Shown: positions 42,421 to 51,010 of the stretch, piece after piece
Position numbering within the stretch: the first letter of the stretch is position 1
Layout: each line of letters begins with the position of its first letter
NCBI GenBank assembly: GCA_035297145.1
Contig: DATGZN010000105.1
Span: 25,344-89,343 of the forward strand
Reading direction: 5' to 3'
Length of the DNA stretch: 64,000 nt
From: QHXW01 sp035297145
GTDB taxonomy: Bacteria > Acidobacteriota > Terriglobia > Bryobacterales > Bryobacteraceae
Position numbers and translations under genes: made by a program
Notes under the pieces: generated by a model
Told to the model about the DNA's origin: nothing
What the model saw: only the letters and a program-made list of their open reading frames with translations
The model's database searches: none

Positions 42421-44709
42421 GTGCGACGTATGTTGCTCAGGAATCCGTTACGGCTTGACCGCGCCACTATAGGGACGCGGTTAACAGCGTGTTTTGTGGC
42501 GATCGTCCTGTCGATGATCGCCGCTGATGCGATTGCCATGTGGCAATTCAGGCGGACATCAGCTCCTGCCCGGCGACTGACGCAGGCCGATCAGAATTCC
42601 CTGTCCGTTGCCCGTGTGCACCTCGACGTAGATACTTTCAGAGACAACCTGGCCGAATTGGCGAGCACTCATGACATTCGCCAGTTCACAACGAAAGCTG
42701 CCTTATTAAGACAGAAGTTCGGCGAGGATATTGCGCAAGCCCAGCAATTGTGCGGATCATCGATGGATACACGGCAGGACCCCACCATCCGGAGCGCACT
42801 GGAAACACTGCGGGTGACCCTGCCTTCTCAGCTGGATGCTGGGGTAGAACTGGCGTCTGTAGGCGACTGGCTTGCATTAAGCCTCCGAGTGAGGGATCAG
42901 GTGCAAGCGCTCATCCAACTGAGTTCATCGCTGGTCGAAAAGGTTGACCGGGAGATCTCACGGGAGCGGGTTGAAGCCATGGAGAGCGGGGAGCAGGCGC
43001 GTCGGCAGCTCGTTGTGGTTATGCCGGTCTCCGCATTGCTGGCATTACTGATCGCGGTCGGTCTCGGCTGGTATGCTACTCGATCCATTACGGGTCCTCT
43101 TTCCGAGCTACAGGTTGGGGCGCAGGCCCTCGCAGAGGGCGACTTTCAACAGCGAGTCGCAATTCGTGGCCCAGACGAACTTGCCCAACTCGGGAACGTG
43201 TTCAACGACACCGCCCGGCGGCTTTCGGCTCTATATGAGACCTTGCGGACTAATGAAGCGCGCCTCCGGCTCACGATCGATACCATCCCTGCATACGTGT
43301 GGAGCGCTTTACCGGACGGCTCGCTCGATTTCATCAATCAGCGGTGGCGGGAATTCAGCGGTCTATCTATGGAACAATGCCTCGGCTGGGGTTGGGAAAC
43401 CGCGGTTCACCCCGAGGACAGAGCCCATTTCCTCGAAACATGGCGAGCAGCTATCGCGACTGGGCAGGAAATGGAGGCCGAAGCGCGCGTCCGCAGAGCA
43501 GACGGGACATATCGCTGGCTGTTGATCCGCAATGTACCTCTGCACGACGAAACGGGAAAGATTGTCAAATGGTACGGGAAAAGTACCGATATCACGGAGC
43601 GCAAGCTAGCCGAGGAAGACCTGCGCGAGGCCGAAAGCCGCTTCCGAACCTTTGTCGACAATGCGACCGACGCATTCTTACTGCTCGACGATCAATACAA
43701 CGTTATCGACGTGAACCGCCAGGCCTCCGAGAGCCTCGGCTACACCCGTGAGGAACTGATCGGGATGAAGCCCCATGAGTTTGACCCGAATGTCGATACC
43801 GCACGATCGGGGTGGATCCAGGACCAGCTTCAGGCGGGAGTAGTGTGCGACTTCGAGACTCTTCATCGTCGAAAGGATGGGACCGTGTTCCCAGTGGAGG
43901 TTCGTGTCCGCCCGATCTGGCGGGGCGGTCATCGCCTCAGCGTGTGTTTGGCACGGGACATCACCGACCGCAAGCGTGCCGAACAAGAGCGCGTGACGCA
44001 AATGCAGCGGGCGCTGCACATGGCCAGCGAGGCGCGCCTGAACGAGCGTATGCGTATCGCCCGCGAATTGCACGATACGCTGTTGCAGAGCGTGCAGGGG
44101 CTGATGTTTTCCTTTCAGGCGGCGCGCAACCTGCTCCCCGGGCGCACCGAAGATGCCATGCGGACGCTGGACGCGGCCATCCGCAAGGGAGACCAGGCCA
44201 TCGCCGAGGGCCGGGATGCCATACAAGGTCTGCGGGCCGACTCGGCGCTGGGGAGCAATCTGGAGCATCTGCTCACTGCCGCAGGAAGCGAACTCGCAGG
44301 GCCCTCCGGTGGCCAGGGTGACGCGCCGGATTTCCGGGTGATTGTAGAAGGAGCACCGCAGCCGTTGGCCCTGCTTCTTCAGGACGAGGTCTACCAGATA
44401 GCACGCGAGTTGCTGCGGAACGCCTTCCATCACGCGGAGGCCAGTCGCATTGAGGCCGGACTCGCGTACGATGCCAGCTTCTTCCGGTTGCGGATTCGGG
44501 ACAATGGAAAGGGTATCAATCGCGAGGTCCTGGAGTCAGGTGCGCGCCAGGGTCACTGGGGATTGACGGGCGTCGGCGAGCGCGCAAAACGCATCGGGGC
44601 GCAGTTGAAACTCTGGAGCGAACCTGGTGCGGGCACGGAAGCGGAACTCACCGTTCCGGCCCGGATTGCTTATGGGCATCGCCCAGAGGGAAGTGCGACT
44701 GTTTCGTGA
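42421..44709 (+). CDS. Histidine kinase 3 with HAMP and two PAS domains
   Basis: 762 residues: membrane helix (TACFVAIVLSMIAADAIAMW), a helical periplasmic sensor (about 45-195), second membrane helix (VVVMPVSALLALLIAVGLGW), HAMP (about 220-275), and PAS 1 (IDTIPAYVWSALPDGSLDFI, HPEDRAHFLETW). PAS 2 (DNATDAFLLLDDQYNVIDVN), HisKA_3 with His551, and HATPase_c (DNGKGINREVL) follow. The transmitter is a near copy of that in kinase 2. GTG 42421 or ATG 42430 may be the start. The periplasmic four-helix-type sensor could dock the solute-binding protein encoded immediately upstream. It is followed after 12 nt by its likely partner, regulator 2. Confidence 0.92.
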   Translation: MRRMLLRNPLRLDRATIGTRLTACFVAIVLSMIAADAIAMWQFRRTSAPARRLTQADQNSLSVARVHLDVDTFRDNLAELASTHDIRQFTTKAALLRQKFGEDIAQAQQLCGSSMDTRQDPTIRSALETLRVTLPSQLDAGVELASVGDWLALSLRVRDQVQALIQLSSSLVEKVDREISRERVEAMESGEQARRQLVVVMPVSALLALLIAVGLGWYATRSITGPLSELQVGAQALAEGDFQQRVAIRGPDELAQLGNVFNDTARRLSALYETLRTNEARLRLTIDTIPAYVWSALPDGSLDFINQRWREFSGLSMEQCLGWGWETAVHPEDRAHFLETWRAAIATGQEMEAEARVRRADGTYRWLLIRNVPLHDETGKIVKWYGKSTDITERKLAEEDLREAESRFRTFVDNATDAFLLLDDQYNVIDVNRQASESLGYTREELIGMKPHEFDPNVDTARSGWIQDQLQAGVVCDFETLHRRKDGTVFPVEVRVRPIWRGGHRLSVCLARDITDRKRAEQERVTQMQRALHMASEARLNERMRIARELHDTLLQSVQGLMFSFQAARNLLPGRTEDAMRTLDAAIRKGDQAIAEGRDAIQGLRADSALGSNLEHLLTAAGSELAGPSGGQGDAPDFRVIVEGAPQPLALLLQDEVYQIARELLRNAFHHAEASRIEAGLAYDASFFRLRIRDNGKGINREVLESGARQGHWGLTGVGERAKRIGAQLKLWSEPGAGTEAELTVPARIAYGHRPEGSATVS

Positions 44710-44721
44710 GAAAGTGGAATC

Positions 44722-45354
44722 GTGACCACCGAACAGAAACCGATTCGGGTCCTTACAGTAGACGATCACGCTTTGTTGCGTAACGGCATCCGCAGGTTGA
44801 TTGGCGCGGAATCCGATATGCAACTGGTGGCGGAAGCATCCACCGGGCGGGAAGCCGTCGAGGCGTTCCGCGCGCACCGGCCGGATGTAACATTGATGGA
44901 CTTGCAGATGCCCGATATAAACGGGATCGAAGCCATCATCGCGATTTGCAGCGAGTTTCCGGGGGCCCGAATCATCGTGCTGTCGACGTATTCCGGCGAT
45001 GTGCAGGTGGTCCGCGCGATAGAGGCCGGCGCACGCGGTTATCTGCTGAAAACAAACGTCAATAAAGAACTGCTGGGGACCATCCGAGCAGTACATGCGG
45101 GACAAAAGAGGATTCCAGCCGAAGTGGCTTCCGGTTTGGCCGAACATACCGGCGAGGACGAGTTGACGGAGCGTGAAATTCACGTGCTCCGGCTGATCGC
45201 CGCGGGCAACGCAAACAAGGAGATCGCAGCGCAGCTCGATCTCGCCGAGGACACCATCAAGAGACACGTGACGAATATCCTCTCCAAGCTGGGGGCGAAC
45301 GACCGTACACATGCCGTGACGATCGCGCTGAAGCGAGGAATTATCGAACTGTAG
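44722..45354 (+). CDS. NarL/FixJ-type response regulator 2
   Basis: 210 residues with GTG start: receiver (VDDHALLRNG, Asp60 in PDVTLMDLQMPD, conserved Lys in GYLLKTNVNK) and LuxR helix-turn-helix (LTEREIHVLRLIAAGNANKE, IKRHVTNILSKLGAND). Last gene of the kinase 2-binding protein-kinase 3-regulator operon, so it may integrate two sensors. It is a paralogue of regulators 1 and 3. Confidence 0.95.
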   Translation: MTTEQKPIRVLTVDDHALLRNGIRRLIGAESDMQLVAEASTGREAVEAFRAHRPDVTLMDLQMPDINGIEAIIAICSEFPGARIIVLSTYSGDVQVVRAIEAGARGYLLKTNVNKELLGTIRAVHAGQKRIPAEVASGLAEHTGEDELTEREIHVLRLIAAGNANKEIAAQLDLAEDTIKRHVTNILSKLGANDRTHAVTIALKRGIIEL

Positions 45355-45435
45355 TACACGAAAGTAGGAGTGCCTGATCCCCATTTGGGACCTTCCCGTC
45401 CGGTTGCAAATTTCTTACTCTTAAGACGGGACACC

Positions 45436-45810
45436 TTGCAACGCCTATTTTCGACCTTCGCTGATGGCTGGCCAGGCGGAGGGATTTTACTGTTACGCGT
45501 GCTCGCTGGAGGCGCTCTTATTAACCGAGGAATCGCTGCCATGACTGGGGAGCCTCATACCGGGCTCGTCGTTCTACAAATCGTCGGTGCAGCCGCGGGT
45601 CTCCTGATTTTTGGAGGCCTGTGGACTCCCGTGGTGGGAGTACTGGCCGGACTGGTGGAGGCGTGGATCGCTTTCACCCAACCCGGAGCTCAGTCGTTGG
45701 CAATCGTTTTGGCAGCTCTGGTCATCAGCCTAGCGATGATCGGACCGGGCGCCTGGTCCATCGATGCGCGGCTCTACGGCAGAAAGCAGATTCTTCCACC
45801 GGAGCCTTGA
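45436..45810 (+). CDS. DoxX-like membrane protein 2
   Basis: 124 residues, paralogue of 36103: QRLFSTFADGWPGGGILLLR, VGAAAGLLIFGGLWTPVVGV, MIGPGAWSIDARLYGRKQ. TTG 45436 is chosen because the protein then aligns with copy 1 from the second residue; GTG 45370 is the longer alternative. The 40 bases before both copies also align (TTGC-A-TTTC, then ACGGGA), which supports a common promoter or leader. Placed 81 nt after regulator 2, as copy 1 is placed after regulator 1. Confidence 0.75.
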   Translation: MQRLFSTFADGWPGGGILLLRVLAGGALINRGIAAMTGEPHTGLVVLQIVGAAAGLLIFGGLWTPVVGVLAGLVEAWIAFTQPGAQSLAIVLAALVISLAMIGPGAWSIDARLYGRKQILPPEP

Positions 45811-45865
45811 TGCGCTCGTTGCGCCGAGGCGGTGCCGAGTAGCTCGCGCTCGCCCGCTTGCGGTT

Positions 45866-46498
45866 CTAGAGTTCGATGAACCCCCGCTTGATCCCTATCG
45901 TCACGGCATGGGTCCGGTCATTGGCTCCCAGCTTGGCTAGGATGTGCGTGACGTGGTTCTTGACCGTTTCCTCCGTAATGGACAGCCTCGCGGCGATCTC
46001 TTTATTGGCGTTTCCGGTCGCGATCAGACGTAACACGTCGATCTCGCGGGCGCTGAGGTCGTCTTCGGTGGCATGGTCGGCCAGTTCGGCGGCAATCTCC
46101 GGCGGGATGCGCTTTTGCCCGCTATGCACGGCACGAATGATCGCCAGGAGTTCCGTGTTTACGCGCCCCTTCAACAGGTAAGCCCGCGCGCCAGCTTTCA
46201 GCGCCCGCAGGACTTGGACGTCGCCTGTATAGGTTGTCAGGACAATGATGCGGGCATTCGGGAATTCCCCCCGAATGGCGATGATTGCCTCGATGCCCCC
46301 AATGTCAGGCATCTGCAGGTCCATCAGGGTTACGTCCGGGCGCGTCAGTTTGAATTGTGAGACGGCCTCCCGGCCGTTGGCAGCTTCCGCCGCCACTGTC
46401 ATGTCGGGTTCGGCGGCGATTAAGGCCGAGATTCCTTCCCGAAGCAGCGGATGGTCGTCCACTATAAGGACCCGAATCAGTTTTTCAGCGCCGTTCAC
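45866..46498 (-). CDS. NarL/FixJ-type response regulator 3 (orphan)
   Basis: 210 residues: VDDHPLLREG, Asp60 in PDVTLMDLQMPD, conserved Lys in AYLLKGRVNTE, LuxR helix-turn-helix (LSAREIDVLRLIATGNANKE, VKNHVTHILAKLGAND). It is transcribed toward DoxX 2. Its own kinase gene, expected just upstream on the minus strand, survives only as the remnant at 46708-46920, so the regulator is now orphaned. It may be phosphorylated by kinase 1, 2 or 3, which is inference. Confidence 0.95.
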   Translation of the reverse strand: MNGAEKLIRVLIVDDHPLLREGISALIAAEPDMTVAAEAANGREAVSQFKLTRPDVTLMDLQMPDIGGIEAIIAIRGEFPNARIIVLTTYTGDVQVLRALKAGARAYLLKGRVNTELLAIIRAVHSGQKRIPPEIAAELADHATEDDLSAREIDVLRLIATGNANKEIAARLSITEETVKNHVTHILAKLGANDRTHAVTIGIKRGFIEL

Positions 46499-47167
46499 GT
46501 CTTCTCCACTACAGCTTCACTCCGGAGAGCCGGTTTTTGACCTATGTATTGCAGTCGTTCTGTAATCGGGAGGGGGTCCCAACGCCGGGCGTCTGCCCGT
46601 GGTGACCGATGCCCTCTATTATCTTATTACGAAGCATTGTTAGGAAGTACACAAACGAGTGGGCACCACGCGGTAGTTCCGCTTCGACTTAGGTGCGCGA
46701 CGAAAGCTCATGAGGTCTCGTTCTTCATCCGAAAGAGCCCAATTAGCGGCGGACATGAGACGCAGTGTGCGACGGAGGCGGGGACCGTCAACTCCACTGG
46801 AAACGCTTCGCAGTCCCTCGCACCAATCCGTTAGACCTTGTCCTGGAGCAAAGGAGACAGGGCCCGCGGCTCCCCCCTGGTCTCTCGAAGGACTGCTCTG
46901 TGGAAGGGCTCAGAATTCATGCTGCGCTCTTTAGGGCCGGTCGACGCACCCCAAAAAGTGGTACACGCCGCTTTCACGATTGAATCAACTGACGGCACGA
47001 CGATATAGGGTTGGCTGCCGGCAGCAATCGGTCAACAATGAGCTTGTTATGAAGTACAGGGAATCCTGGAACGAGTGCTCGATAAGACGTTCGCGGCGAG
47101 TCCGGGGGTCCAAACAGGCGTCGTGGTCGGGCGCGAGATCCATGAACGTTGAACAGGAGGATTAGTC
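46499..47167. other. Intergenic region, about 670 bp, with a kinase remnant
   Basis: Apart from the decayed kinase piece at 46708-46920 nothing was recognised. A GAACAGGAGG site for the AAA+ gene stands at the end. Confidence 0.5.
46708..46920 (-). pseudogene. Histidine kinase 3'-end remnant upstream of regulator 3
   Basis: One frame reads RGEPRALSPLLQDKV, stop, RIGARDCEAF, then PVELTVPASVAHC and GLFRMKNETS before TGA. Intact kinases here have the pattern PLxPLLQDEVYRIAREL-LRNAF and, about 80 residues later, AELTVPARIAY. So the ATPase core has been deleted between the N-box and the last strand, and the Tyr codon of EVYRI is now TAA. This is the expected location of the partner kinase of regulator 3. 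Confidence 0.7.
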
Positions 47168-48337
47168 ATGGAAAACGTTGATCTGCAACCCAAGATCCGG
47201 GGCAATTTTCATTTTGGCGGTCTCGTCGGCGAAAGCGAAGGAGGACCCATGCTTAAAGTCACCGCATTAGACGCCACGAGAACCGGTACAGAAGCGGAGG
47301 ATCTGGCGAACAAACTTCGTCGCCGCGTAGTGGGGCAGGACGAAGCAATTCAGGATATCGTGAGGACGTACCAGGCTTACCTCGCTGGACTGTCCCCGGT
47401 TGGCCGGCCGATCGGCACTTTCCTCTTTCTCGGTCCGACCGGCTCAGGCAAAACTAGGCTCGTGGAGGCGATGGCCGAGAGTTTGCTTGGGGATCGGCGC
47501 GCGGTAATCAAGATCGACTGCGCTGAGTTCCAACACAGCCATGAGATCGCCAAGCTGATTGGGTCTCCTCCAGGATACCTGGGGCATCGCGAAACCCATC
47601 CCGCGCTGAGCCAGGAAGCCCTGAATCGACACCACACCGAGAGTGTGAAGTTGAGCGTGGTGCTGTTTGACGAGATCGAGAAGGCCAGCGACGCGCTCTG
47701 GAACCTGCTGCTCGGGATTCTCGATAAAGCGACGCTGACGCTAGGTGATAACCGCCGCGTTGATTTCTCGCAGGCCATGATTTTCATGACCAGCAACCTG
47801 GGAGCGGCAGAGATGAACGCGATGCTACGGCCCAAACTAGGTTTCGTCTCAATGGAAACCGAACGCCAGCACGCCGTAGGCGCCATCGACCCAAAGCTCA
47901 GCGATAAGATGTCGCGCGCGGGCCTCGAGGCCGCGCGCCGCAAATTCACTCCGGAATTCATGAACCGCATTGACAAAACGGTGATCTTCCACCCGCTGGG
48001 CGCGAGCGAGTTGCGTAGAATCCTGGAAATTGAGCTCGACGAAGTGCAGGAGCGCATTGAAAAGGCCCAGGCAGGCAAGCCCTTCTCGATGAATTTGACG
48101 GAGAGCGCCCGGAACTTTTTGTTGATGGAGGGCACCGATGTGAGATATGGCGCCCGCCCGTTGAAGCGTGCGATCGAGCGCTTGCTGGTCCAGCCTTTGT
48201 CCAATCTCATCGTGACCGGACAGATTCGCCACACTGACTGCATCCGAGTGACGCACAGCGCATCGGCGCCCATCCTGACATTCTTCCGAGAGGCGCGCGT
48301 GTTCCGTTCGCGCGAGGTCCATGGTGTTGCTGCATAA
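47168..48337 (+). CDS. Clp/Hsp100-type AAA+ ATPase, single D2-like module
   Basis: 389 residues. After a 45-residue leader comes an AAA+ module close to the ClpB/ClpC D2 type: LRRRVVGQDEAIQDIVRTYQ, Walker A GPTGSGKT, pore-loop-like PPGYLGHRE, Walker B VVLFDEIEKA, sensor 1 FMTSNLG, arginine finger FMNRID, and the C-terminal small domain with sensor 2 (YGARPLKRAIERL). It lacks the N-domain and first ATPase ring of ClpB and has no clear IGF/IGL protease-docking loop. Substrate unknown. The N-terminus MENVDL is shared with the activator 70 bp downstream. Confidence 0.85.
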   Translation: MENVDLQPKIRGNFHFGGLVGESEGGPMLKVTALDATRTGTEAEDLANKLRRRVVGQDEAIQDIVRTYQAYLAGLSPVGRPIGTFLFLGPTGSGKTRLVEAMAESLLGDRRAVIKIDCAEFQHSHEIAKLIGSPPGYLGHRETHPALSQEALNRHHTESVKLSVVLFDEIEKASDALWNLLLGILDKATLTLGDNRRVDFSQAMIFMTSNLGAAEMNAMLRPKLGFVSMETERQHAVGAIDPKLSDKMSRAGLEAARRKFTPEFMNRIDKTVIFHPLGASELRRILEIELDEVQERIEKAQAGKPFSMNLTESARNFLLMEGTDVRYGARPLKRAIERLLVQPLSNLIVTGQIRHTDCIRVTHSASAPILTFFREARVFRSREVHGVAA

Positions 48338-48408
48338 CAGGCGGTCGGGTAACGCTGTAAATGCAGGAACTCAGCCAGGTACGTAAAAGAGCAACAGGAG
48401 AATAAGTC

Positions 48409-50580
48409 ATGGAAAACGTGGATCTGGGATCGGGGCTCCATTCTGACGATATCATCGGCGGCACTGCAGGCGTGCGGCGCGTGATGAAAGAGATCGAGAC
48501 CGTCGCACCGATGGATTCGACCGTCCGGATCGGCAACGAAAACGGCGCCGGCAAGGACAGACTTTATAAGGCTGTGATCGCGCTCTCGCGTTCGATCGCC
48601 GGCCGCACTGACCTAAGAAGTCTGCTCGAGGGCGTAGCGGAATCTCTTCGCCGAATCGTCAGCTTTGATCATGTCGGGCTAATTCTGCATGATCCGAACG
48701 GAAACGCAATGCAGGGATACATTTTGAATGAGCCCTGCAATCCCGTCATCACGAACCTCCGGCTGCCAGTCGACGAGGATCCGGCCGGTTGGGTATGGCT
48801 GAACCAGCAGCCACTCGTAGTTTCACCTGTTCAGTCTGAAACTCGATGGCCGGAGTTCGTAAGACGCACTCGCGATTTCGGGATCAGTACCCTCTTACTC
48901 GTCCCCCTCACGACGGGCAATCACCGGCTCGGGGCATTCGGCTTCAGCTCAGTAGCGCCACTCGATCCTAGTCCGGCCGAGATAGCATTCCTGGAGCGCG
49001 TGGCCAGCGAGTTTGCGGTCGCGGTCGAGTCTTTCCTCGCAAAGCAGAAAGCACTGAGGGAGCGCGACCGGTTGCGGACGCTGTTTGATGTAACGAATGC
49101 ACTTGTCTCGAAGCTAGAGCCAGACGAGCTATTTACTGCCATTTCTGGCCAACTCTCAAAGGTCATTCAGCACGATTACGCGCTGCTGACGCTGCGCAAT
49201 ACGGAGACCGGCCTCCTCGATGTGTACGCGCTGCATTCCACAGGTCCGCAGTGCTGCGAAGCATTCAAGGGGCCTTTCAACCCCATGGGCATGCCGGCCG
49301 AAGAGGTGCTCGCCACGGGAAGGCCCGTCGTGGCTCGCGACACCGATATAGACCGCTATCCGAATGCGGATTTTCGGCGGTTTGTGGAGCTAGGGTTTAA
49401 GTCCATCTGCTCGGTTCCGTTGATCGCACGAGATCGCGTGATCGGAGCGCTGGCGCTCAATCGCAGGAGCGAGGATGATTGGTCTCCTGAGGATGTCGAG
49501 TTCCTGGTGCAGGTTTCAAGCCAAATTGCCATGACGGTGGAGAATTCACTTGCTTTTGGCGAGCTAGCAGAAATGAAGGAACGGCTCGCTACCGAGAAGC
49601 TCTACCTGGAAGACGAGATCCGCCTCGACCAGAACATCGGGAACATGGTGGGCCAAGGTCCTGGTTTTCAAGCTGTGCTAAAGAGTGTTCAAACCGTGGC
49701 GCCCACCGACTCAACCGTTCTCATTCTAGGTGAGACAGGCACAGGAAAGGAACTCGTAGCGCGGGCCATACACGAGTTGAGCAGCCGGAAGAAGGGCAGC
49801 TTCGTCAAAGTGAACTGCGCGGCGATCCCCGCCAGCCTGCTCGAAAGCGAGCTGTTCGGTCACGAAAAGGGCTCCTTCACCGGAGCGGTGGCACAGAAGA
49901 TCGGACGCTTCGAACTGGCGAACCAGGGAACGCTCTTTCTCGACGAGATCGGCGAGATGCCGCTGGAGCTCCAGCCGAAGCTGCTCCGCGCCATCCAGGA
50001 TCAGGAATTCGAGCGCGTTGGCGGCAATCGGACCATCCGCACCGACGTCCGATTTGTGGCCGCCACGAACAGGGACCTGAAGGCGATGGTGGAAGAGGGC
50101 AAGTTTCGCGCCGACCTCTATTATCGGCTGCACGTTTTTCCCTTGAATGTTCCGCCATTACAGGAACGCCGCGAAGACATACCGCTACTCACGCGCTACT
50201 TTGTCCAGAAACATGCGGGGCGCATGGGCCGTAACATCGATACGATTCCCACGTGCGTTATGGACGCACTCACGAACTACGACTGGCCGGGCAACATCCG
50301 CGAGCTGCAGAATGTGCTGGAGCGGTCCGTCATCCTGACCAAGGGGAGCGCGCTTCAAGTGCCGATGTCTGAGCTCATCGGCAAGGCGGCTCCGCTTGCA
50401 CTTCACGGAAGATCGTCCACTGAATCGCAGAATCCCGAACGGGCGAGGATTCTAAAGGCGCTGGAGGAAGCAAACGGCCAAGTTGGAGGCCCGGACGGTG
50501 CGGCTGCTCGCCTGGGACTAAAGCGAACGACGTTGCAATCTCGAATGCGAAAATACAACATAGCACGCCAGTTTCGTTGA
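48409..50580 (+). CDS. Sigma-54-dependent activator 3, two GAF domains, FhlA-like
   Basis: 723 residues: an odd N-terminus (MENVDL, then VRRVMKEIETVAPMDSTV and GNENGAGKD, a degenerate copy of the start of an AAA+ domain). GAF 1 (about 65-215) and GAF 2 (about 230-380) follow, then a coiled linker and the AAA+ core with GETGTGKE, GSFTGA in place of GAFTGA, DWPGNIRELQN, and a Fis-type helix-turn-helix. GAF domains bind small ligands, as formate in FhlA. Close in DNA sequence to the activator at 60769, including a stretch of about 50 identical bases in the AAA+ region. Confidence 0.94.
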   Translation: MENVDLGSGLHSDDIIGGTAGVRRVMKEIETVAPMDSTVRIGNENGAGKDRLYKAVIALSRSIAGRTDLRSLLEGVAESLRRIVSFDHVGLILHDPNGNAMQGYILNEPCNPVITNLRLPVDEDPAGWVWLNQQPLVVSPVQSETRWPEFVRRTRDFGISTLLLVPLTTGNHRLGAFGFSSVAPLDPSPAEIAFLERVASEFAVAVESFLAKQKALRERDRLRTLFDVTNALVSKLEPDELFTAISGQLSKVIQHDYALLTLRNTETGLLDVYALHSTGPQCCEAFKGPFNPMGMPAEEVLATGRPVVARDTDIDRYPNADFRRFVELGFKSICSVPLIARDRVIGALALNRRSEDDWSPEDVEFLVQVSSQIAMTVENSLAFGELAEMKERLATEKLYLEDEIRLDQNIGNMVGQGPGFQAVLKSVQTVAPTDSTVLILGETGTGKELVARAIHELSSRKKGSFVKVNCAAIPASLLESELFGHEKGSFTGAVAQKIGRFELANQGTLFLDEIGEMPLELQPKLLRAIQDQEFERVGGNRTIRTDVRFVAATNRDLKAMVEEGKFRADLYYRLHVFPLNVPPLQERREDIPLLTRYFVQKHAGRMGRNIDTIPTCVMDALTNYDWPGNIRELQNVLERSVILTKGSALQVPMSELIGKAAPLALHGRSSTESQNPERARILKALEEANGQVGGPDGAAARLGLKRTTLQSRMRKYNIARQFR

Positions 50581-50822
50581 GCAAAACTGAACCTCCTCAG
50601 CAACACCAATCCAGGAAATCCTGCTCCGAATTGCACAACCGCATAGCAATCACGCCATCTTGTGATCTCCCACCGGTCTGTCTCATGAGAATGCCACGTC
50701 AGGCTTTGCATTGTGCCTGAAAGCTGCGCCATTCGATACACGATCGCAGTTCCTGTTGCCATCCTTTCCCGATGCAACTTAGTCTGCCAACTCGAATCAA
50801 CACGACGATGATGCTGCGCCGC

Positions 50823-50836
50823 GCCGAAGTTCGGCA
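50823..50836. promoter_or_regulatory. Palindrome GCCGAAGTTCGGCA (candidate enhancer site)
   Basis: Same core as 10431-10445. About 132-145 bp upstream of the predicted start of the promoter at 50942. Confidence 0.55.
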
Positions 50837-50941
50837 GAAGACATGGGCACTTGCTGTTGCGGAGGCGCGAATCTGACTCGCCGCAAGGCGCAAGCCTCGT
50901 TGATTTAACAGCTTGCGCTTGTATTCCGATCTCGAAGGGAA

Positions 50942-50957
50942 TGGCTAACCAAGTGCG
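50942..50957 (+). promoter_or_regulatory. Candidate sigma-54 promoter for the TetR-efflux unit
   Basis: TGGCTAACCAAGTGCG, GG-N10-GC. Predicted start near 50968, 43 nt before ATG 51011. The -12 box GTGC matches those at 13200, 13424, 14614 and 63260. Confidence 0.45.
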
Positions 50958-51010
50958 AATTCTAGTACGTCCGGATGCAGATCAGCATCGGCATTCATGA
51001 GTGAATCGCT

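Larger units (their letters stand above)
50581..51010. other. Intergenic region, 430 bp
   Basis: No gene recognised. It holds the palindrome at 50823 and the candidate promoter at 50942. Confidence 0.45.

Noticed and set aside
36580..46975. Shared AAGTGGTAC-N4-GCTT near 36583 and 46955 upstream of two AAA+ genes as sigma-54 promoters
   Set aside because: GG to GC spacing is two bases too short for sigma-54, and neither is well placed relative to the start codon.
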